Positions 44,825-51,296 of a stretch of DNA of 51,296 nucleotides are shown piece by piece. The notes below the pieces were generated by a model that worked only from the letters and a program-made list of their open reading frames with translations, was not told the origin of the DNA and did not search any database. This DNA is from an uncultured Clostridia bacterium (GTDB lineage Bacteria; Bacillota; Clostridia; Christensenellales; Borkfalkiaceae), in assembly GCA_930990665.1 (NCBI GenBank), contig CAKNQN010000011.1, forward strand, positions 1 to 51,296. The letters run 5' to 3'. Both the position numbers and the translations under genes were made by a program. Each line of letters begins with the position of its first letter. Position 1 is the first letter of the stretch.

Positions 44825-45337
44825 ATGGGTAAGGTAAAAATAGTGATTCGTACACTTCTTCTCGTCGTGATCGGGGTATTGGTGGTGTACAACGCTTATA
44901 TACTGATTGCCCGTACGCTGTTTAAAAACGGAATGCCCGTAGCGTTTGGGTTTGCGTGTGCAACCGTCGTTTCTGGCAGTATGGCGGATGAGATCGAAGT
45001 GGGCGATTTCATCATCACCAAATCGCAGAAAGAATATGTTGTTGGGGACGTCATCACCTTTTACGACGATAAAAGTGGCTCATATATCACACACCGCATT
45101 ATCCTCGTTTCAGGTGATACATATGCGACAAAAGGGGATGCAAATGATACGGCGGACGATTTCAGCGTTCCCAAGTCGGCGGTGGTAGGCAAGGTTGTGG
45201 CAGTGTGGAAGGGGTTCGGAAATGTCGTTTACTTTTTGCAAAGTCCGCTCGGGCTTTTCTGCGTGATCGGAGGCGGCATTGTCCTCTGGGTTTTGACGAA
45301 TATCGTTATGGAGGTGCTTAGGAAGAAAAATGAGTAA
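44825..45337 (+). CDS. Second S26B (SipW-type) signal peptidase, compact
   Basis: A 170-residue peptidase with an N-terminal membrane segment (about 8-30), catalytic Ser52 in VVSGSMADEIEVGDFII and His90 in SYITHRIILVSGD, and a C-terminal membrane segment (about 141-160). It is the minimal form without the tail of the first peptidase. It starts 4 bases after the membrane-protein gene behind GGGTAAGG-like sequence and overlaps the next gene by 8 bases. Two peptidases in one operon suggest different substrates or sequential use. Confidence 0.9.
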   Translation: MGKVKIVIRTLLLVVIGVLVVYNAYILIARTLFKNGMPVAFGFACATVVSGSMADEIEVGDFIITKSQKEYVVGDVITFYDDKSGSYITHRIILVSGDTYATKGDANDTADDFSVPKSAVVGKVVAVWKGFGNVVYFLQSPLGLFCVIGGGIVLWVLTNIVMEVLRKKNE

Positions 45338-46712
45338 AAAGATAAAAATTCCCATTATAAGATATTTAAGCTATCTGCTTGTTGTCAGTCTGCTGTTTAC
45401 GGGGGTGACTTTTTCTCGCTACTCCATGACGACATCGGGGGACAGCGCAGCGTTGCTTTCGCGCTTTCATTGTTCATACAAGGTGGACGAAATTTCGGCG
45501 ACATCCATTCCAAATGTCAATTATTGGTTAAATAACAACAGCGCTGCCAGCACGGCGCGTACATTGCGCTATACGATCAGTAATTTCAAGGGCGACGTTA
45601 CCAGCGACGTGGCGGTGAGGGCGCACCTGCGCGTGTACCTGCCTGCCGAGATGGCAAGGCACCTCGCGCTCCAGATTGGAAGCATGAATATCGAGGAAGG
45701 AACGGTCACTTCCTATACCCCTGAGATTGTTCTGGATGAACTCATCGCGAAAAGGGATGGCGACGCGGCGCAGGGCATTGCGCAGACAACTCTCAATACA
45801 AGCTTTTTTACAAATTATTATGACAGCGGAGTGCACAATGCGGAGGACGAAGAACTTTCTATAAGCGGTTCGCTGGCAGAAACGGCGTCGTCTCGTACCA
45901 TATCGGCGGTAAGTGAAGGTGGTTCGGGGCTTTCCTTTACGATCACGGCAAGTAACAAGGCTGCGCAGTATTCAATAGGATTTCAGCGCGGCAAAAACGA
46001 AAACGACTACGCGCCCCAGCTCTATCTCGACCTCGTTCGGGAAACGGAATTTTACACGATCGATCTGTACCTTCCGTCCATGGAATTCCCCGCAGGTCAG
46101 CCGCTCACAAAAATGTATATCGTCTATCTCACCCTCACAAAGCGCTTGAAAGGTTCGGATTTTCAGGCGCACTGGTCGGGCGTGGAAGGCGTAGACGCCG
46201 TTCTCGCAACGACGGACGAGGCAGGGAATGTTCCCGTGGATGATAACTCCGTTCTCATCAGTTCTCCCCCCGCGGCGGGCGAAGCGTATTACTACAACGG
46301 CGCCAGGGTTTTGGGGTATCATTTCGATCAGACAACGCAATTTGCGGCGCAAGCGATGGCGGAAGGGGATACTCCCAAATCCACCACGGTGCGCATACAG
46401 TGCCTGTACGACGGCGACGGAGGCTATAACATCAATCTGTTCCACGTCGCGCCTATCACGAAGGATTCCACGGAAAATTACGTGCATCCCATCACCACCG
46501 CACAAGGTTCCGCCATCGTCTTTGACAAGGAGAACAATACGTTCAGCGGAAATTTCAGCACGGGTACGTGCAATCAGCACATTGACATTGATTTGAAAAA
46601 TATTACGGCTCATCCTTTCACGGGAGAGCTGAACGCCTATCAGGTGCTTTCCAAAAGCTATGAAGTAAACTTCAAAGCGCTGTTTGTGCAGGCGTCGGAA
46701 TCGGAGGTGTGA
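45330..46712 (+). CDS. Large secreted protein with SipW-type signal
   Basis: A 460-residue protein. Hydrophobic residues 13-28 are followed by TFSRYSMTTSGDSAALLSRF, matching the signal layout of the other secreted proteins here. The mature part is beta-rich with a DYAPQLYLDLVRETEFYTIDLYLPS segment and a late FDKENNTFSGNFSTGTCNQHIDIDLKNITAHP. No LPxTG, no C-terminal membrane segment. It is likely a structural or fibre-associated protein. The start ATG overlaps the peptidase stop by 8 bases, so translation is coupled. Confidence 0.75.
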   Translation: MSKKIKIPIIRYLSYLLVVSLLFTGVTFSRYSMTTSGDSAALLSRFHCSYKVDEISATSIPNVNYWLNNNSAASTARTLRYTISNFKGDVTSDVAVRAHLRVYLPAEMARHLALQIGSMNIEEGTVTSYTPEIVLDELIAKRDGDAAQGIAQTTLNTSFFTNYYDSGVHNAEDEELSISGSLAETASSRTISAVSEGGSGLSFTITASNKAAQYSIGFQRGKNENDYAPQLYLDLVRETEFYTIDLYLPSMEFPAGQPLTKMYIVYLTLTKRLKGSDFQAHWSGVEGVDAVLATTDEAGNVPVDDNSVLISSPPAAGEAYYYNGARVLGYHFDQTTQFAAQAMAEGDTPKSTTVRIQCLYDGDGGYNINLFHVAPITKDSTENYVHPITTAQGSAIVFDKENNTFSGNFSTGTCNQHIDIDLKNITAHPFTGELNAYQVLSKSYEVNFKALFVQASESEV

Positions 46713-46713
46713 T

Positions 46714-49700
46714 ATGACTGCAAAGATCAGAAGTATATTCCTTCCTGTCCTCCTATCCCTCGCCATACTCTCCATGCTCACTGTGTCCCTTACGCTGGGC
46801 AGATATACGCAGGAAACCGAGTCGGAAGGCATTTATTCGGGCGATCTCAACTACATTATCTCCAACCAAGTGGAGATCGAGTCGGTGGACGAATTTTTCA
46901 CGGCCATTGAAAACGGCTACAACAACATTAAGATCAAGGACGATGTTGATAACCCACTCATCATTTCGGGTGGGATCAGCGACGTCAATTCCGACCTCGT
47001 CATTGACCTCAACGGCCACGAGATTCAAAGGAACAACCGCGAACCTCTCCTCAATGTCACGCAGGGCGTCAAGCTCACCATCATCGATACGTCTGAGGAA
47101 CAGACGGGTAGCTTTTATAATCCGGTCGGCAGCGTGCTGCGCATCAGCGGTGGCTCCCTCACTGTCTCGGCGGGAGAGTTTGAAAGCGGCCCCCGCAGCG
47201 GCGAGGAGGGTGCGCGCCTCAGCGAGTACTATGATTCAACCACCCAGGCTACCCGCAAGGGTGCCAAAATCGACGAAGACCACAGCGTTTCCAGGCTGTA
47301 TTACGAGGACGATTGGTACTATGACGGCGTTTCCATGCCCGTCATTCTCCCCAAGGTGGATACGCTGTCAAACGGCAACTATTCCGTCAACGGGAATATG
47401 TATTTCTCCGAAGGTTACAATGACAATACCTATATTCCCGCGGATACGTATCTGTATTTCACGCTGGACGATTCCACCGTCGAAAATGCTACCATCGCCG
47501 CTGAGGGCAGTGCGGATTATTTCTATACGTATTATTTAAACCGCGGCACGTTCGACTACGCACAGATGCAGGAGCCGTCAGATTCCACCGTTCAAATCAA
47601 AGTCTATGTGTACAACGGCGTAAAGAGCGCGGCGGCGACGACGGAAAAACCTTTTTCCGCCATTGAAATGGAGAGCGGAAACCTGTTTGTGCGCGGCGGC
47701 ACCTATCGTTCGTACTTCGGGGAAAAGGATACCTATTGCGTCAATACTTCGGGCGGATATATGGCGATTGAAGCGGGCAAGTTCTATGCCTACGGCAGGA
47801 GTGTCTGCGTGCAGTGCGATTACGCTGCCGACGTCAATATAGAAGAACAGTATCTTCGGGTTTCCAGCGGCGATTTCTATTCGGAAGCGGGCGACACCAT
47901 CGGCGTTTCCGGCGGAAGAATGGTCGTTTCCAATGCATCTTTCGTCAAAAATGCCGTTGATTTTGAACTTGAATCCAATATGCGCAACGTTAACGGTTCG
48001 GCCATCCGTGTATCGGGCGGTTCGCTCATGGTCTCCGCATCCTCCGAGATTCATTTCTCGCTGTATGGTTCAGGCATGAGCGGAATCACTGCGGAAGGGA
48101 AGAGCGCTTCCGTCAGCGTCCGCAACGTGAAAATGGATTTCTATTCCGAAAGGTCGAACTCTGCAGGTCAGAACGATTCGAGCGACGCCGCAGGTATTTT
48201 GTACAACACGGGTATCTACGCGGCGGGCGGAGGCAGCGTTGTCTGTGATGGAAACACCTCTTTCAACGTCATCGGTTCCTATTCTTCGGGCATCTATTCC
48301 GAGGGAGGGGCTATCAATCTCAACGGCGATACGTTCAACTGTTCCGTTAAAATGGCGACGGACGGAGAGTTCGGCAAAGAACTTTCCAGTACCGCCATCA
48401 GTACCGTCGGGGGCAACATTAACTTTAACGTAAAAGAGGCAACCGTCTCTTCCAACGGGCTGGGCATTACTGTTGGCGGCGGCAACATCAGTTTCAGTCA
48501 TTCCGAAAAGGAGGCTATCAATATTACCACCACGCGAGGCACCGCCATCTATGTGTACGACGGGGAAGTTTCCGTCGATGAGAATTCCATCGTCAATATC
48601 ACAAGTACGATCGATTCTTCCTGTTCGTGGGTGGTGGATACCAGCGGAGGAAGCACGGGGATTACCGATACAAACGTCAATATTAACAACGGCGTGTACA
48701 TCAACGGCGGTTCGCTCATCTCAGATGGGGAAATTATGGTGCAACACACGGGCGTGGAAAACAGTTCGGCGGGATCGGGCCTAATCGACAGTAAGATCAA
48801 AAGCTACGCCGTGCGCGTAGATGGCCAGCTGAGTTCGGGAACAAGTACCATCGATGCGCAAAAGCTTACCATTAATGTCTCTGAAAATGGCGGCGGTCTA
48901 TACGTCAAGGATGGTTCCATTACTCTGGATACCGCAGAGATTAAAGCGCAGGGCTTCGGCATTGCAATGCGCGGTGAAAGCGGCGATAACGTCACAATCA
49001 ATACAACGCTTGCCCTCACTTCGTACAAGACAACGGGTATTTATATTACGGGCGGTTCTTTGACCCTCAACGGCGAAACGACCGTCAATTCGACGATCGA
49101 CGGAACTTACACGTTCTGCGGGGGAAATGACCTTCCCAAAGACTCTTTCGACGGTGTTTTTGTCGAGCGCGGTTCTCTCACGGCGGCAAAATCGTTTACG
49201 GTCAATTTTTCGGGACTTTCCAATAACCCGAACGAAACTTTTTCCAGCATGGTCAAGAGCTATGCCGTGCGTGTGGACGGTTCGGGTGCACAGGGAAGCG
49301 GGACGCAGAGCGGTGCTTTCTTTACGGCAACAAACTTAAACCTCTTCATCAATGCGGAGGCAGACGGCGGCGGGTTGTACGTCAATCAGGGAAAGATCTC
49401 CCTTGCTGATGCGAAAATTACCGCGCAAGGGTACGGCATTGCTTTACGCGGCGAATCGGAAACGGATTCCGTTACGATCACGAAGTCGTTGACTATTACT
49501 TCCGCACGGACGACGGGCATCTACATTACGGGCGGTTCGCTCACTTTGGCGGAGGGGAGTGAAGCGCGGATTGTTTCCGATATCGACGTAGGGTATTCTT
49601 TTTGCAAAACGGAAAACAATGCCACCGTGTCATACGACGGGGTATTTGTCGAGGGCGGTTCGCTGTATGCAAACGGCACTTTCAATGTTAAGCATGAAGG

Positions 49701-50853
49701 GATCGTCAGTACTGCGCCCACAAATATTCCAAACGGTTCTTATGCTTTTTTGCATCATGAGATCAAAACATATGCGGTTCGCGTCACGGAATTGGGTTCG
49801 GACAGAGCCGCCAATGTAAATATCTCTAAGGGAATGATCCAAAACACGATAGGAGGCGGTGTCTTTGTTTCCGGCGGGACTGTCGAACTGGGTTCCCGAG
49901 GAGACGATAACGGGAATTTAATTGTAATGACGCTTGGTGAAAAACTGCTTCCTGATTCGTATTCTGTGCATTCCAGCGCCCCGAATTGGGTTTACAGTCT
50001 GAGTAAATCGGGGGGGAATGCCATTGAAGTCCAGGGCGGAAGCCTCACGGTGAACAGCGGCACTTATACCGCAATGCAGGGGAATGGAATACTTGTGCGC
50101 AATACGGAATCTTCCGCAGTCAGCAATAAGGTCACCATCAATGGCGGAAACTTTTACGGGTATAATTCTGGCTATAATCTCGGGGCCAACGACAGAAAAG
50201 TCGGTCCGGGTGCGTCTGCGGGATTGTACGTTATGGGGCATAGCCTTACGGTCAACATTAACGGCGGTACGTTCGGAAACAAGGACAGCAATGCCGAAAG
50301 CAACAGTGCGGCAGTATTTTTCGGAACGCCTGGCGGAGAAAGGGCGCAGGTCAATATTTACGGCGGAAATTTTTACGGTAGCAAGAGCGACGTGCTCAGT
50401 GTGTTCCGCTATGTGGATTTTGAGTTCGATGCATCCAATACAACCACGCCCATTATGGTGGAAAATGCCAACGGCAACGCTTCGGCCGCTCTTTCCGTGC
50501 AGGATGATCTGATTTATAATACCTATAATTATTCGGACCGCGGTTCCACCATCGTTATCCGCAATGGCAATTTTATTGCAACGGGGGCGGGGATCTATTA
50601 CGGCAGTAGTGTGGATAGACTCCTCGTTTCCGGAGGAACATATGAAGGAAATGAGGATTATGCGATCAATTTTGCATACGATCCGGGAGATACACAGGTT
50701 AAACTTTCCGGCGGCGTGTTCAAGAGAAAAAATACATCCATTTGGGATGTGCTCGGGGGCGCAGGTTATCCCGATTACAACGAAAACAATGTTCTGGAAA
50801 GCGGATACGTTCTCAATAAAGATTGGGGAGAATGGACAGTCGTTCGTTCCTAA
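46714..50853 (+). CDS. Giant repeat adhesin-like secreted protein
   Basis: The start ATG 46714 follows CGGAGGTGTGAT, giving 1379 residues. The signal is hydrophobic (about 8-28), then LTLGRYTQETESEG. The body is many short G-G-S-L-T/V strands spaced about 20-30 residues, the pattern of right-handed beta-helix adhesins and pectate-lyase-like folds. Near residues 640-1090 there is a longer repeat of about 159 residues: GGGLYVKDGSITLDTAEIKA at 726 and GGGLYVNQGKISLADAKITA at 885. No sortase motif or anchor. It could coat the surface or bind the operon's fibre proteins. Confidence 0.8.
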   Translation: MTAKIRSIFLPVLLSLAILSMLTVSLTLGRYTQETESEGIYSGDLNYIISNQVEIESVDEFFTAIENGYNNIKIKDDVDNPLIISGGISDVNSDLVIDLNGHEIQRNNREPLLNVTQGVKLTIIDTSEEQTGSFYNPVGSVLRISGGSLTVSAGEFESGPRSGEEGARLSEYYDSTTQATRKGAKIDEDHSVSRLYYEDDWYYDGVSMPVILPKVDTLSNGNYSVNGNMYFSEGYNDNTYIPADTYLYFTLDDSTVENATIAAEGSADYFYTYYLNRGTFDYAQMQEPSDSTVQIKVYVYNGVKSAAATTEKPFSAIEMESGNLFVRGGTYRSYFGEKDTYCVNTSGGYMAIEAGKFYAYGRSVCVQCDYAADVNIEEQYLRVSSGDFYSEAGDTIGVSGGRMVVSNASFVKNAVDFELESNMRNVNGSAIRVSGGSLMVSASSEIHFSLYGSGMSGITAEGKSASVSVRNVKMDFYSERSNSAGQNDSSDAAGILYNTGIYAAGGGSVVCDGNTSFNVIGSYSSGIYSEGGAINLNGDTFNCSVKMATDGEFGKELSSTAISTVGGNINFNVKEATVSSNGLGITVGGGNISFSHSEKEAINITTTRGTAIYVYDGEVSVDENSIVNITSTIDSSCSWVVDTSGGSTGITDTNVNINNGVYINGGSLISDGEIMVQHTGVENSSAGSGLIDSKIKSYAVRVDGQLSSGTSTIDAQKLTINVSENGGGLYVKDGSITLDTAEIKAQGFGIAMRGESGDNVTINTTLALTSYKTTGIYITGGSLTLNGETTVNSTIDGTYTFCGGNDLPKDSFDGVFVERGSLTAAKSFTVNFSGLSNNPNETFSSMVKSYAVRVDGSGAQGSGTQSGAFFTATNLNLFINAEADGGGLYVNQGKISLADAKITAQGYGIALRGESETDSVTITKSLTITSARTTGIYITGGSLTLAEGSEARIVSDIDVGYSFCKTENNATVSYDGVFVEGGSLYANGTFNVKHEGIVSTAPTNIPNGSYAFLHHEIKTYAVRVTELGSDRAANVNISKGMIQNTIGGGVFVSGGTVELGSRGDDNGNLIVMTLGEKLLPDSYSVHSSAPNWVYSLSKSGGNAIEVQGGSLTVNSGTYTAMQGNGILVRNTESSAVSNKVTINGGNFYGYNSGYNLGANDRKVGPGASAGLYVMGHSLTVNINGGTFGNKDSNAESNSAAVFFGTPGGERAQVNIYGGNFYGSKSDVLSVFRYVDFEFDASNTTTPIMVENANGNASAALSVQDDLIYNTYNYSDRGSTIVIRNGNFIATGAGIYYGSSVDRLLVSGGTYEGNEDYAINFAYDPGDTQVKLSGGVFKRKNTSIWDVLGGAGYPDYNENNVLESGYVLNKDWGEWTVVRS
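48889..49842 (+). repeat. Internal ~477-bp (159-codon) repeat in the adhesin gene
   Basis: Equivalent points 48889 and 49366 are 477 bases apart. Protein motifs recur in order in each unit: GGGLYV, AQG.GIA.RGE, TTGIYITGGSLTL, the DGVFVE.GSL and the SYAVRV/TYAVRV. The copies have diverged at DNA level, so this is an old duplication. Confidence 0.75.
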
Positions 50854-50940
50854 CTGATGTATTGCAAAAAACAGAAAAGGCGGAGCCGTGCAGTTGAAGT
50901 GAATTCTCAATTTTTGGAAAAAATTAATTAAATTTTGGTC

Positions 50941-50973
50941 ATGAGTTCGGTATTTTACCGGACTCATACCTTT
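50941..50973 (+). terminator. Candidate terminator of the surface operon
   Basis: ATGAGTTCGG pairs with CCGGACTCAT (one G-U) around TATTTTA, followed by ACCTTTTA. It lies about 90 bases after the adhesin stop. Confidence 0.6.
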
Positions 50974-51207
50974 TAGTTAGATAAACATTTGAATGTACTC
51001 TTGTAATCAGCAGATGAAACAGAGACGAAGATTTCCGATGGATATGCTGTTTAAGCAATATTGTAGGTCAATCATTCGATATTAAGAAATAGATGCAATG
51101 TTTTTCTAAAAATATAAAATTTTCGGAGAACTCAAATATCTCTCGAATGAGAATGCGAGTGTACGTTGAGATCTGTCCAGCGGAAAAGTCTACTTTTTTC
51201 AACGCTA
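50974..51207. other. AT-rich gap downstream of the operon
   Basis: No gene supported; only short frames without ribosome sites. The AT-rich composition matches the other end of the island. Confidence 0.4.
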
Positions 51208-51236
51208 TTGACAACATCGGCTTTTTTTGATATGAT
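51208..51236 (+). promoter_or_regulatory. Promoter of the gene at the window edge
   Basis: TTGACA (51208-51213), 17 bp, TATGAT (51231-51236), near consensus. Confidence 0.85.
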
Positions 51237-51266
51237 ATAACAAAAGTTTACAGTGTGGTGAGGGTG

Positions 51267-51296
51267 ATGGAAAAGAATTTGCAGCAAATGCAATTC
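51267..51296 (+). CDS. Start of an unidentified gene, cut by the window end
   Basis: ATG 51267 behind GTGAGGGTG opens MEKNLQQMQF..., ten codons visible, 30 bases after a strong promoter. Too short to identify. Confidence 0.5.
   Translation, partial: MEKNLQQMQF

Noticed and set aside
46714-50853. Sortase-anchored adhesin
   Set aside because: No LPxTG-like motif, hydrophobic segment or basic tail at the C-terminus.

Overview
The window reads as a chromosomal segment of a moderately GC-rich, low-GC-phylum (Firmicutes/Bacillota) bacterium, probably an uncultured gut-type Clostridia. The evidence is the S10-spc-alpha ribosomal order running into secY-adk-map-(KOW protein)-infA-rpmJ-rpsM-rpsK-rpsD-rpoA-rplQ, a zinc-type S14, a zinc-lid adenylate kinase, a SipW-type (S26B) signal peptidase system and Gram-positive-style promoters and Shine-Dalgarno sites. 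The species cannot be named from the sequence. No rRNA, tRNA or CRISPR array was seen.

1-12071: translation super-operon, from the 3' end of rpsC to rplQ, closed by an intrinsic terminator. L24, L16 and L17 are longer than usual. 12310-20804: a cyclophilin-like lipoprotein, a YugP-type membrane zinc peptidase, an unknown protein divergent from a coiled-coil DNA-binding candidate, a YtxH-like protein, a phospholipase C-like/MFS pair, and ruvX fused in frame to a DUF1292 protein. 20921-28846: rpsB-tsf, pyrH, frr, uppS, cdsA, dxr, rseP, i.e. translation plus isoprenoid and phospholipid supply and intramembrane proteolysis. 28910-39777: a methyltransferase, a QueD-like protein with a long leader, an ABC-F/Nudix pair, a PflX-like radical SAM protein, metK, comF and secA. 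Several gaps carry unrelated short tandem-repeat or hairpin arrays, and the pyrH-frr gap carries a large foldback element.

39780-51296: an AT-rich accessory island follows secA. It holds a C-terminal tyrosine-integrase relic, a start-less ORF, an intact serine recombinase, and immediately next to it a 166-bp segment bounded by perfect 20-bp inverted repeats (41611-41630 and 41757-41776). This segment contains a strong promoter (TTGAAA, 17 bp, TAAAAT) pointing into a six-gene operon: S26B signal peptidase, small TasA/camelysin-like protein, one-pass membrane protein with a beta-rich ectodomain, second S26B signal peptidase, large secreted protein, and a 1379-residue repeat adhesin. The three secreted proteins share an R-Y-[ST] motif just after their hydrophobic segment. 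The best reading is a phase-variable surface-fibre/adhesin locus: the recombinase flips the promoter, ON as sequenced, and the two dedicated peptidases process the secreted products. In the flipped state the promoter would face the recombinase gene. This is the most interesting system in the window; inversion itself is inferred, not shown.
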